Source: Alentia gelatinosa (taxonomy: Eukaryota; Annelida; Polychaeta; Phyllodocida; Polynoidae). Taken from it: DNA of 64,000 bases. Positions 1 to 9,622 of this stretch are shown here, piece by piece; position 1 is the stretch's first letter, and every line of letters starts with the position of its first letter. A program made the translations under genes and the position numbers. The stretch spans positions 36,545,360 through 36,609,359 of the forward strand of contig OX465583.1 in assembly GCA_950022655.1 (NCBI GenBank), written 5' to 3'. The notes beneath the pieces were generated by a model that saw only the letters and a program-made list of their open reading frames with translations, was not told where the DNA came from and searched no databases.

Positions 1-306
1 TGTTTAGATTATGGCTAGAGAACTAAAAGCGATTCTATCATATTCTGTAGTATCTCAGCTTTAATTTGGTGGGTCAAACGTGTGTATCTCCTCAATAATA
101 CTGGAGATACTATAAGATAATATAGAAACAATGTACACGGGTAGCAGAGATATACTGGTTTGGGCCTGGTCACTATAGCCTATAGGCTTATCCTTCTCTC
201 TGGAATAACCAAAACAATTATCATATGATAGGTAGTATATGTAAATATCTATTTATCTATATATACATATATGTATACATATAATAGATATTGCATCTAC
301 TATATA
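1..306. other. AT-rich non-coding DNA, probably intron
   Basis: No gene is visible. The stretch at about 225-306 is low-complexity TA-rich sequence (repeated ATAT/TATC steps). It ends in TATATA directly against the left end of the hAT-like element. Because the first recognised RPP21 exon downstream is an internal one, this DNA is probably intron 1 of that gene (inference). Confidence 0.4.
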
Positions 307-642
307 CAGGGATGAAAGTCGGGACTGATGAAAAAGTCGGCAACAAAAACACAAAAAAACTGGGGCGTATTCTGGGGGGGGGGGGGGGGGCGGGGCGTCC
401 CCCCCACTGCCGTCAAACAAAATTTCGGCACTTGACGGAACTCTGACGGCAGTGTCAAAAGCCCTTGGCGTGTTTAACTGCCGCCAAAGTACTGACTGGA
501 GGTTTTTACGCCGTTGGTGAGAGCCTGCTGCCAGAATTTCTTGGAATTTAGTTTTATTTTATGATTTTCATACTTTGTTAAGGATCATATTTCGAGATGC
601 AGAAATTTCTGATTTCCGTCAATTGTCGGCAAACTTGCATCC

Positions 643-645
<3 letters not shown>
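307..645. mobile_element. Non-autonomous hAT-like MITE
   Basis: The 339-bp segment starts with CAGGGATGAAAGT and ends with the inverse of CAGGGATGCAAGT, so the termini are inverted repeats matching at 12 of 13 positions. CAGGGATG-type ends are common in non-autonomous hAT transposons. It has no coding capacity. Both sides are TATATA. This could be the remains of an 8-bp target duplication, but the TA microsatellite on the right makes that undecidable. The interior has a 17-G run at 374-390 and a 7-C run at 399-405. Confidence 0.7.
374..405. repeat. G17 / C7 homopolymer tract
   Basis: Seventeen consecutive G residues (374-390), a short CGGGGCGT spacer, then seven C (399-405). It lies inside the hAT-like element. 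It could form a G-quadruplex or a G-C hairpin, and its length is likely to vary between individuals or be misread by sequencers. Confidence 0.8.

Positions 646-714
<69 letters not shown>
646..714. repeat. (TA)n microsatellite
   Basis: An uninterrupted TA dinucleotide run of about 69 bp begins exactly where the hAT-like element ends. The element either landed in a TA-rich target or its target duplication seeded the expansion. Confidence 0.95.
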
Positions 715-719
<5 letters not shown>

Positions 720-1536
720 CACACATTTGTATTAAAAAAATAAGCTGAGATATTGCAGAAAATATACCCAGCTATTTCTTAAAATAGGAAATATATTGGA
801 TTATTACTTAGGAATATGTCTTGCCCTAATTCTTCTGAATATATTGTTTCAATAGCAGGAAGTAGTTACATTTGACTATAGGCTGTATTATGTTAACTAC
901 TTTGTTATAACCATGGACAGTGTATTGAGGTTGTATGTCCATGTTATACCCGAGTATTTGTTATAATCCGTTTTGCATATAAGGCTTTAAACGCCTATAG
1001 GAATCAAGTTTTGGCTATTCAAAATCAAGACAGTTATCAACTCTAAAGTTTAGTCTAGTTTGTAGAGTACCCACGCCTGTTATAACACCATTATCTGGGA
1101 GAAAACAACACCTCTGCACTCATACCCGCCACTCACACCCTATGTGTGAATGCATTGGCGTGAGCCACGACAGCGCAATGTTTGGCCGAACGGCCGCGTT
1201 GCCATGCAACATGACCGCATGGCGGCGCTGAACGGAAAAACTGCTATTGTATTGCCATGTATAAACTTTGTAAGCAATAATATTATTCATGAGTTATTCG
1301 GCCCAGGATTCAGAGAAGCTGACACCTCGTTCCTGATCAGATGACAAATATTAAATCATATGCTACAATGCCTACATTGCCACCAGTCTACACCCAAGCT
1401 GAAATATATATGGATTTATAAATATGGATAACGGTTATCATAACCTTCGGTATTGATAGTTCAGTCTTAGATTGATCATGCCATATCCACTCTTTCCTGA
1501 TAAATTTAATACATTCATTTTCTTTTTTCCCCTCTT
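715..1536. other. Non-coding DNA, nothing recognised
   Basis: No open frame here resembles a known family. The 64-codon frame at 1150-1344 shows no recognisable motif, splice context or repeat relationship. Probably intron 1 of the RPP21-like gene. Confidence 0.4.
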
Positions 1537-1679
1537 CCACCAATCAATCATACTAGGCGGAACATAATGTATGTTGCCAGAGTTCAAACTTGATCAGAGC
1601 ATAATCTGTACCTCCTCGTCCACCAATCGATCATACTCAACGAAACATAATGTATGGTGCTAGAGTTCAAACTTGATCT
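1537..1679. repeat. Imperfect direct repeat, period 83 bp
   Basis: A roughly 60-bp block starting CCACCAATC (1537-1596) recurs at 1620-1679 with a few substitutions. Both copies contain ACATAATGTATG and AGAGTTCAAACTTGATC. It is a local tandem duplication with a 23-bp spacer. No function is evident. Confidence 0.8.
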
Positions 1680-1688
1680 ACTACATAA

Positions 1689-1943
1689 ACTGCACTAGAT
1701 GCTCCGCACAATATGTGGAACAAACCAAATGCACACCTTGGCACTGGCATGGGGTATCACTTCAATACCGAGGGCCACATGGGCCTGGGTGACGTACAAA
1801 TAACCGTACTCGATTTCATACATCGGGCCCCCAAATTGGAGGCTGCCCAATACTTCCGAAATCGCATCAAAAGGAATCAGATGTTCCGCTTGAGAACCCA
1901 AGTCCTGTATGGTCTGAACTTGAAAGATCCTCTAATCTATTAG
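1689..1943 (+). pseudogene. Possible retroelement GIY-YIG-type C-terminal fragment
   Basis: The open frame (first ATG at 1713, stop at 1941-1943) encodes about 76 residues. They contain YHFNTEGHMGLGD, then a region with YFRNRIKRNQ, then LRTQVLYGLNL. This order (HFN-x-x-GH, D, a charged YR..R helix, L-R-T....GLN) resembles the C-terminal part of GIY-YIG nuclease regions encoded by Penelope-like and related retroelements. The usual catalytic-helix glutamate is not apparent, no upstream GIY-YIG core is seen, and there is no splice context linking it to the RPP21-like exons. I read it as a 3' relic of a retroelement. The family call is from motif memory only. Confidence 0.45.
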
Positions 1944-2564
1944 GTTAGAGGGTCAAATACTTCCCGTTCTAATCTCATTGCCTCGTCTAAAAAAATGTAT
2001 GTTACCAGATTAGTAATAATCATTTTTAAAACAACTGGAAGACCTTTCCAGTCGATTGTGATCCGACACTACACCTTTGGAGCTTCTTACTGTCACTTGG
2101 ATGTATCGCTCTTACCTCCACTGACTTCATTAAATTTGATTAAAGTTTAGGAATTTACTTTTTTGTACTTTCCCTAAATGTGATAATGTCATATGCCTTG
2201 ATACAGCTAAACATTGAGATGCCCGATGAGTCTGATTCAGATAAAACCTTGATCCCCCACTCCCACTGAACTCAGTTCAGTACGGTATTTGACAGTTAAT
2301 GTAACCAAGAATATGCTTGGTTATTCACCACACTTTCTGATCTAAATCATGATGTAAGAGCGCCCAAAACAATGTGATGTCATAGTTGTGAAAGGTGGTT
2401 GTTATGCTGCATTGATCTCTATGACACTGCTCACCTGGAGGTGGCATATCAACGGTTTTGATCTGACGAGGAATTGTCATTTAAAGGTAGCATCGTTTGG
2501 AGAGAGAAGTGCTTTTCGCCACATATCTTAAATCTACTACATTCATTTTCTTTATTGTTTACAG
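1944..2564. other. Intronic sequence upstream of RPP21 exon
   Basis: No coding signal was found. The stretch ends in a polypyrimidine-rich acceptor (TTTCTTTATTGTTTACAG, AG at 2563-2564). I looked for the expected N-terminal RPP21 exon here and further left and did not find it. Confidence 0.55.
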
Positions 2565-5500
2565 GCAGCACATCTTGTTCTCACCCAGCATCCTGGAAAC
2601 AAGGAGCTCATTCGGTTCTATGCACACACCCTAAAGTCTATGGCTAAGAAACAAGTTCTCCGAGTGTAAGTTGAAATTTGCATATGTATCGGGTCTTGTC
2701 ATTTTGGGATGAAAGCTTTACGGAGTTAGGACCCAGTACATGTACTTTTGTTACCATTTAATTTCATAACACATATTGGGATTTTAGTTGGTTAAAAACT
2801 ATACTATTTTTCCGAGTAAATTCTTTTTGAGGAAATTAAAATTCTGGAATCTATTTAGGTACCCCTACTGCACGGTTCTGCTTGAACCTTATTACGATCT
2901 ATATAGCTGTGTTACTAGAAATTTACAAGTCTATTCTATCGAGTAAACATCTGATTGTCCGTTGTTTATTGTTCACAACAGTATCTAGTGACCATTGAGT
3001 ATTAACATAACGCAATATTTTCAAATTGCCAGGCACCCAGATATAAAACGGACAATATGTAAAAAGTGTTACATGCTCTTGGTCCCTGGTATCACAGCTA
3101 CCTTCCGGAAAAAAGGTCAGTATCTTTTTTCCTTTGTATAACAATTCATCAGAAGGCATAGCCTCGTATTGGCAAAATCTTACTGTAATTTGGCTTAAAA
3201 ACTAATGTTTTAGTCGACGCGTACGGATCAGTGTTCTGTATTTTGCCGTACGGAACAGTGTTCCGTACGGTATTTTACGTTATATAGCGAAACGGTGCAT
3301 ATTTACAGTATGTACGTCTTGGGTATTACGAAAGAAATTGATGAGTGTTTGATCTGTGTCCCCGTTCGCCATCGAGTTTGGAGTGCTCAGTAATATGGCG
3401 AATGGGGAGTCAGACCTAAGACATATGTTTCTGATTTTATCTTAGACTGCAAATCTTAATCTGTTTATCACGCATTGAGTATGAGTTACCGTACTCGCAA
3501 GCCTGTTGAGAACGAGTTCCTAATGTTAAGCCAATGGACATTTACACTAGGCTAAGGTTAATAATGACAAAACGGCGGCTTAGGTCAGGCGGTGTGTACA
3601 ACGGGTGCGCATGCTATTCATCGACATCATGGGTGAGGGACTAAAAGGACATCAATTTCGCTCTACATGGTTGTAAACCATCCAGGGACACCTTCACGGG
3701 AAAAAAAGCCGACAAAAGAGAACTGATTCTTGTTCCAGCAGGCAAAACAACCAGACGCCACCGCAAATAAGTGCTCAACATTCAAAACAACTCTCTAGAA
3801 CTGATTCAAAATCTGACTGATAGGTATGAAGCCACCAAAAGCACTGTTGACACGATTGAAATGTCAGTCGATACCCAGGGAGAAGAGCTGGTCGAGTTGA
3901 TAAAATAGTATACTATAACTATGAACAAGCTGGTTCCAAGGTATTTCTCAAGAACAAAATATTGATATTCAGGGCAGTGCAAGAAGACCCTAACGAGAAC
4001 ATTAGGGACGTAGTTCATCAATTACTCAGTGACAGAGGTCTAGAGTCAACCACAGCGGCGGAAGGGGTAGATCGGGCCAGCCAAGGGCACATTCGATTTA
4101 CATACACCTGGTTAGTCAAAATGCCAAAGCTCTTATTTTCACGCATGTCAACAGGCTTAAAATGACTGGGAAGATGGAGAAGGGTGACGCTATCTGATGA
4201 CCTGTCGCTGAAGGACCGTAGAAAAAACCAGGACCTGAAAGCAATCCGAGCTGTGGCAGCAAAACAGAGAATCCAGTGCCAGGTCAAAGGCGCACGGATA
4301 GTGATTAAAGGGAAAAGCTACACCTATGATGAGGCTGGCACTCTACCGTATAATCTGAGACTGGCCGAAATATAGTGCATAGAGAACAAATTAGAGATAT
4401 TTTCAAAGGAAGGCACTCTCCGTTTTCCAACCCCTACGTTGCCACATTTGACTTTAAAAGAAACTACGTTTAACTCAGTTGAACACTGTTTCCAATACGA
4501 AGCAGCTCTTCGACAGTCTTGTACATTGTAAATAGATAACTGGAAGAAATATTAGACTGGCATTCTGTTACCTATGTAGTGTGGCCGCTGTTGGATTTAC
4601 AGGTACATTATCACAAAGGGGAGGTTGGTGAATTTGAAGATGCACAGGGAAGTAGTATATGAAGAGTGGACCAGGGTCCTGTTTTATAGACAGCAACGTC
4701 TTTAATAGTGACCACGGAAAAAGAGTGACTGGTTTAGTGACCGGTTTAGTGGCCGTCACTGTTTTGCGTTGCATAGACCCGATCACGATTTTACAGTGGG
4801 ATCACTGTTGATTTGATCACTAATAGGACGGTCCCTGTTGAAACGATCACTATTATAGTGATAGAATCAAAACAATCACTATTTCTATGGATATTTACCT
4901 GCCAACAACCAAATTGTCTTCGCCAAGTCAATTTTGGAAATTGTCTGTGGTTCTTTGGCAATGTCAAATAAAAATAGTGACATGGATTGGCTTGTCACTA
5001 ATAGTGACCGTTTTATTGATCATTTATGGAAAAATCACTATTGATGATCATGACTATGCAACGCAAAACGGTCACTCTCAATCGGTCACACCTGTGACTG
5101 ATCACTGTTAAGTAATTATCACGACTATGAAACGTTATGCGCTGGAAACGATCACTATTAACGATTGTCACGACTATAAAACACCACCCTGGTTCAGGTG
5201 CAGTGAACAAGCAATTGTTTTACCCAAGCCAATACTATCACCTTAAAAAAAAAATCTCATGTATAAACCCGACACATGTAACCACTATACACCCCTCTAT
5301 CTAGCTGAGATAACTAGACTGGAAGGTTGCAAAATTGACCACTTAAAGATAAGAAGTCGTTTTTCGGCAGTACATTATACAATCCAGACACATACAGGCG
5401 ACAAAAGGAAGTAGAGTACCGGATCTCCTCTAGGAGAATGAGATAGAATCTAATCTTCGGGAAGGTATCCGAGAAGTAGCAGAACAGATAGACCGCTACA

Positions 5501-6715
5501 TTGGTGCCGTGAAGAATATAAAACTTATCGACCCAATAAAAGACATTCTAAAAAGTAATTAAAATGGCGTTTTTTTCATGATTTCAGGTATATAAGAATA
5601 AGGTAATGACCTGATTGTTGATAACACAGTCTCCATTCTAGGTCCATCGTCAAGTCTATACAGACCATGAACAGAGGCCGTTTTGTCAACAGTCAGCGTC
5701 ATTTCCTCATAATAATCCACCCGGATTTTGTTCCTAAATAAAGAAAAGTACTTTAGAAGGTAGTAATTTTTTTTCGTTATTTCTACTCTGAATGAGATAT
5801 GTTTTACTATTTTACATAATTTGCATTCTTTTCATACTCCTGGTAAAAAACACAATCACATGGTTGATGAAACAGTCTCCTTTCTTGGTCCGTCGTCAGG
5901 TCTATACATAACACTCGTGAACAAAGACCGCTTCAACAACAGTCAGGTAGTTTTCTCATGATAATCCACCCGGATTTTGTTTTTAAATAAAGAAAATCGT
6001 GTAGTACTTTTTTTCGTCTTTCCTACTCAGAATCAGATATATTTTACATAATTTGTTATCTTTTCATGATTCAGGTAAAAAACAGGATCACATGGTGGTA
6101 AAGTGTCTTGAGTGTCACACACCAAAGAGATTCCCTACAAAAGCAGACTACAAACTTTGGGCGGAGAAACCCGAAGCATGGTTCGCCATGTATCCACCAG
6201 GGGCGCCTCTTCCAGTCAGGGAATCTACATTGGACGAGCAGGGAGCGTCGACGAGTGCTAACAACACACGGTCATGTTCCCACAGGCGATGTAAGCAATA
6301 TCCACACTGCAGAAAACAGTCAAAAAGCGAAAAGAACAAAACATTAGATGTTTCGTCCTGTATTGCAGATAGCAAAAGCGATCCTACGGATACCAATGGA
6401 CAAGGGAAGAATTTGACGGAGGCTATGGGTGTCAGTATACATATAGGTGATACGAAAAGTATTGGTGAAGTGGCAGCTGAATGTTCAACTAATAGTAAAT
6501 TAAATTGCATTCGAGACACAACTTTACTAGATTCGGAAGACGTATTGTCTCAAAATACGGATTGTGCAATTTATTTGAAATCAGAAGCGAACTGTGATAT
6601 CAAACCTAAGGGACTTCCGATGTCACAAGGGCTGAAGAGGTCTCTCAATCCTGCTACCGAATTAAGTAACTCTAAGAAATCTAGATGTGATGAAACAGAA
6701 AATTGTAACAGGTAG
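2565..6715 (+). CDS. RPP21: RPP21-like ribonuclease P protein subunit (5'-partial, 3 exons)
   Basis: Three exons join in frame: 2565-2665 (acceptor TTTACAG, donor GTAAG), 3033-3115 (acceptor TTGCCAG, donor GTCAG) and 6075-6715 (acceptor GATTCAG, stop TAG 6713-6715). Intron phases agree (2 then 1). The product starts AAHLVLTQHPGNKELIRFYA, continues MAKKQVLRVHPDIKRTICKKC, LLVPGITATFRKKGKKQD and VKCLECHTPKRF. These segments align collinearly with animal RPP21, a protein subunit of RNase P that helps remove tRNA 5' leaders in the nucleus. The two CxxC pairs (CKKC in exon 2, CLEC in exon 3) form the zinc ribbon typical of the Rpr2/RPP21/SNM1 family. The C-terminal tail after residue FPT is about 190 residues, longer than in mammals. 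It is polar, Ser/Lys-rich and probably disordered, with a small Cys/His cluster (CSHRRCKQYPHC). About 20 N-terminal residues are missing, presumably on an exon left of the window. Confidence 0.85.
3246..3270. repeat. Perfect 11-bp inverted repeat in RPP21 intron
   Basis: CCGTACGGAAC, a 3-nt AGT spacer and GTTCCGTACGG form a perfect stem. A partial direct copy (CGTACGGATCAGTGTTCTG) lies just upstream at about 3219-3238, so the palindrome probably sits in a small tandem duplication. No protein-binding role can be assigned. Confidence 0.8.
3360..3407. repeat. 13-bp inverted repeat
   Basis: CCCCGTTCGCCAT (3360-3372) pairs with ATGGCGAATGGGG (3395-3407) with one G-T wobble, across a 22-nt loop. 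It could be the core of a small fold-back element inside intron 2. No flanking duplication was seen. Confidence 0.7.
3800..4375 (+). pseudogene. L1-type LINE ORF1p relic
   Basis: Broken frames align in order with an L1-like ORF1 protein, the RNA-binding chaperone of LINE retrotransposons. The first is a coiled-coil piece (about 3807-3908, containing YEATKSTVDTIEMSVDTQ). The second is an RRM-like piece (3962-4165, beginning LIFRAVQEDPNENIRDVV). The third is the C-terminal domain (4166-4375, with LSDDLSLKDRRKNQDLKAIR and later KGKSYTYDE). The second and third pieces share one frame and are separated by a single in-frame TGA at 4163-4165. The first is in another frame and ends at a TAG. No RT-encoding ORF2 follows, so it is a truncated dead copy inside RPP21 intron 2. 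Confidence 0.7.
4672..5191. mobile_element. Fold-back / MITE-like element with GATCACTAT motifs
   Basis: The ends are inverted: CAGGGTCCTGTTTTATAG at the left and CTATAAAACACCACCCTG at the right. Further in, CACTGTTTTGCGTTGCATAG (4757-4776) is mirrored by CTATGCAACGCAAAACGGTC (about 5053-5072). The whole segment is a diverged palindrome studded with GATCACTAT or its complement. CAGGGT ends suggest a hAT-type origin, but I see no matching 8-bp flanking duplication. It is non-coding and lies in RPP21 intron 2. Confidence 0.65.
5572..6074. repeat. Duplicated intron-3'-end / exon-3 junction
   Basis: Two diverged copies of about 240-260 bp lie in tandem (about 5572-5845 and 5846-6074), sharing CAGTCTCC, GTCTATACA, ATAATCCACCCGGATTTTGT and AAATAAAGAAAA. 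The second copy ends at the true exon-3 acceptor. The sequence at the junction (TTTTCATGATTCAG then GTAAAAAACAGGATCACATG) has a close relative at about 5832-5865, where the acceptor AG is lost (CTCCTGGTAAAAAACACAATC), and a partial one at about 5573-5600 that keeps TTTCAG. So the beginning of exon 3 was duplicated upstream and decayed. Confidence 0.75.
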
Positions 6716-6919
6716 CATTCACTCTACTTAGTGCATTTTCACATGATTATTACTTGCTGACATTATTACTGAATTTTATTGATATTTCTTTATTAAAAAT
6801 AATTGCATTGCTTGTTAATTATGAAAGTTTACTGTAAACATCTGTAATTAGTTATATTAGAATAATGTTAATACGATATTCATGCTGATGCTGTTGCAGA
6901 ATTGTCCATTTTGTATAAC

Positions 6920-6925
6920 AATAAA
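6920..6925 (+). terminator. AATAAA polyadenylation signal (RPP21-like gene)
   Basis: An AATAAA hexamer lies about 205 bp after the RPP21 stop codon in AT-rich 3' UTR-like sequence. It is the clearest poly(A) signal downstream of the gene. Cleavage would fall near 6940-6950. Confidence 0.55.
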
Positions 6926-6964
6926 AAAAGATGGGAAAACCTGTTTAGTGTTTATGACCACACC

Positions 6965-6996
6965 CTGATAAGGACCTAACAGGTCCGAAACATGTC
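6965..6996 (+). ncRNA. Hammerhead-ribozyme-like motif (degenerate)
   Basis: CTGATAA (6965-6971) is followed by a perfect stem II (GGACC, loop TAACA, GGTCC; 6972-6986), then GAAAC (6987-6991) and ATGTC (6992-6996). This is the core order of a minimal hammerhead ribozyme such as those in Penelope-like elements. The core G of CTGATGA is A here, stem III would be at most 2 bp and no stem I is apparent. I treat it as a probably inactive relic or look-alike. Confidence 0.35.
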
Positions 6997-7097
6997 TATT
7001 CAAAAGAACACCTGCTATTTACTTATAATTTACCTAACAGGTTCAGCCCATCACAGAGTTAGTAGGAATATTTCCTTCAAACATTTATTGTTATTTA

Positions 7098-7116
7098 CTA
7101 GCGACTTCGTCGCTAG
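7098..7116. repeat. Perfect 8-bp inverted repeat
   Basis: CTAGCGAC TTC GTCGCTAG is a perfect 8-bp stem with a 3-nt loop. The same AGCGACTTCGTCG core occurs in most satellite units, where the outer arms are changed (TTTAGCGACTTCGTCGAGTC). The palindrome may therefore be the older form of that site. Confidence 0.75.
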
Positions 7117-7750
7117 AGCACATGAATGCGCTATCTGGTGGGTATTAGCACACAGTGAAATATCTCTCTGGTATTAGTCTCCTCTAAGTGGGTGGAATGA
7201 TGCTATCAGATCGTAGGGAAATCCATGGGAACGTCCCCACAGCGGGTAGATTGACTTCACAATAATGCGGCCTATTGCAGATCATGAATATTCAAATAGG
7301 TGGTTAGGGCCCCAGTTCTGATAGACACTACTATGTTCGATTTCAGCATGATTTAGGCACCAGCAAAACTTGCGCCATTTTAAGATGGCGGAGGCTGTCA
7401 AAGGTTTGTCTCAGGGTAACGAGATCAGAAAACTACAACATTAAATTATGTTTTCAAAATGGCTAGAAACAAATCATATTAGAAAAAGTGTATCTGGGTA
7501 TATAGCTACAAAAAGGAAGCCTCATTCTCGCATAAGTTAAATCTCCATGGACAGGTCTAGTGTTATATATTGAGAGACAGCGGCAGTAGAGACCCCATGT
7601 GGGAACCTGAGGAACTAGCCCTCAGGGCAAACCTTATAGTTCTGCCTGTCTCTATGTGGGGGAGTCACTCCAAGTGGATTTTGTCGGAATCTTGACTTTA
7701 TATGGTAGGTAAAGATTGTTATGGAAAATAATACGCCTGTTATATATCAA
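7098..7750 (+). repeat. Diverged relative of the 1.26-kb satellite unit
   Basis: Similarity is clearest at about 7355-7500 and 7650-7745. The shared anchors, in the same order as in the array unit, are ACCAGC(A/G)AAA, GAAAACTACA, ATGGCT(A/C)GAAA, AAATCAT, CTACAAAAA, CTTATGTG/CTATGTG, a (C/G)AAGTC..CTCCAAG-like stretch and ATA(T/G)(G/A)GTAGGTAA. A 14-base match (TAGCGACTTCGTCG) at 7100-7113 sits at roughly the expected spacing. The tRNA-like module of the array unit is not recognisable between these anchors. The satellite unit probably derives from this dispersed repeat family. The internal part (about 7120-7350) is uncertain. Confidence 0.6.
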
Positions 7751-8906
7751 AAGAAAAGTTTTTGAGATCAAATTGTATTTGATATGAAACCGCTATCTTC
7801 ATCAGATAGTTTCAAAAACTGTTGGCTAAGTAAATAGGCACCAATTTATACATGTCTTTATATTTAAATATTATGACTGAAAAGGAGAATGTAATTTCCA
7901 TTTAAAGCTACCTAGCAAACTGCCCGAAACATATCGGTGAGGAAACTAAAGATAATGATAACTTTCGGTCAAGGGCCTGCGGTCAGATCTAAAAATAAAT
8001 TAAGATAGGTATTGAATGTGACATTGGGATTAAAAACAACGTAAAGACTGTCCTCGGGAACATAAGAGGTTTCTCCATTAAAGGTATATCCTACAATCCA
8101 CAGTGGCGCCATCTAGTGATTTTTGAATAATGTCAAATATTAGTAAAAACTGGTTTCTTGGAATTCATTCTAATTCTACATGAGTAAATTTAATGCTTTG
8201 TCCAGTTTTTTCCGATTCTAATTGGTAAAATAGGCCTATTTACATTTGCTTGATTTATATAGGAAATGTACTGAAAATTAGGGTTTTCTTCAATTCTTTC
8301 AAAAACAAGGACGGTGACCTATGGTTTTTAAAGCCGAAATAGGTAGTACTATACACATACTGTATTCTGTGAAAGTTTGAGGAAAATGACATGGTATGTG
8401 AAAAACAACCTTTCAGAATTACTCTACCCGGTATATTCTAATATAAAATTATTATAATATTGATCTCTATTTTAAGTCAGATATGTGCCCTACAATACTT
8501 GGAGATCATTGTATTCAATTTTCAGGAAAATGACATGGGTTTTAATTTTCAAGCCATATTGTCAGATATGCCTTATAACTAAGTTAGGTACCGGTACCGT
8601 AAGAGGTCACAAATTTGCTTTTACCCCATCACTGTTGGCAAGGACATGTATACAATGGATAAGAAACACGGTCTGTGGCCGTTTTCAACGTTATCTCTGC
8701 CTCGGCTATGCTTAAAAGTGACTGACGTTTTGGAGAAGTAGAGTACCGGTACTGAAGGTAGTACCCGGTACCAGAAGGAACCGTTTCAGTGGAATGCATG
8801 TTATAAATCGTAAGTCATATATATATATAGGCAGACACTTAAAATAGACAGAGAACTAGATTAAGGGAATATTTTCAAAATCTTCACTTTGCATGACTGA
8901 CCACTG
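7751..8906. other. Non-coding flank, nothing recognised except short motifs
   Basis: AT-rich sequence without a convincing gene. The 76-codon frame at 8485-8715 has no recognisable motif. It contains small palindromic pieces (GGTACCGGTACC near 8587, CTATCTTCATCAGATAG near 7791) and two GGAAAATGACATGG(T/G) stretches (near 8381 and 8524) that hint at an old duplication. Confidence 0.4.
8101..8120 (-). promoter_or_regulatory. CTCF-like motif candidate
   Basis: On the minus strand the sequence reads ATCACTAGATGGCGCCACTG. It contains CACTAGATGGCGCC, close to the general bilaterian CTCF core (CCASYAGRKGGCRS). A single motif match in a non-coding flank is weak evidence. Confidence 0.3.
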
Positions 8907-9622
8907 AAGGCCCGGCCCCACTGGTGCGATGCGATTGTCGCAAGTCAATAAAAAGTCATAAACGGCCGGCGAGGGTCATAAAAACGGCGCGGCCCGTCGT
9001 ATCGCATACTATTGCTTCTGCTTGCGCGCGTGTGCGATTGTGTGCGATGCGACGGATCCGTCACATCGCACATCATGAAATGTTCATGATTTGCGATGGA
9101 TTCATCGCACAGGAGTGGAGTGCCCCCTATATCTGTATAGTTCCCCTCTCCTGAATTAACACAGACAACACCCACTGGTACATGGGAGTTAACCATTAGC
9201 ATACTTGCCAGCCTCCACTTGGCTGTCAGGGGTCAGGAGGTGTGATATGAAAGCAGGCCGTGAAAACAGCATGTTAAAGCTGTGAATGTATGGATGTCAG
9301 TTGGGATCAGAAAAAATAATTGGAAATATTGTTCATGTTGGAGAGAGGCTAAAATGATATCATCTTTGTTTTACACATGAAAAATATATTTGTCATACAG
9401 AAAATAAGGCCATTGTATGCTGTTAGCAGAATTCTTTTTACACTAGTGGTGCCACTCTTGTTGCGACGAATCCATCGCATCAGTGGGGCATACCCTAGAT
9501 TTTCTTTGCGATTGTGTGCGATGAATCCATCGCATTAATGGTCATAAACCACGCCGAAGGCACGTTTATGGGGCCATAAAACATGTGCGACGATCGCATC
9601 GCACCAGTGGGGCCGGGCCTTT
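8907..9622. mobile_element. Long-TIR MITE (AAGGCCCGGCCCCACTGGTG ends)
   Basis: The left end AAGGCCCGGCCCCACTGGTG continues as CGATGCGATTGTCGCA (8907-8942). It is mirrored at the right end by TGCGACGATCGCATCG and CACCAGTGGGGCCGGGCCTT (to 9621/9622), with one mismatch in about 36 bp. Subterminal CATAAAC/GTTTATG and CATCGCA/TGCGATG motifs are also inverted between the halves. The 716-bp interior has no transposase. No clean target-site duplication is seen (CTGA on the left, TTAG on the right). It is a non-autonomous DNA transposon of unassigned superfamily. Confidence 0.8.

Noticed and set aside
1..2564. Missing N-terminal RPP21 exon
   Set aside because: No segment coding for the expected start and ending at a compatible donor was found, so the gene is reported as 5'-partial.
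8485..8715. 76-residue open frame in the flank
   Set aside because: No recognisable motif, AT-rich background and no splice or repeat support.
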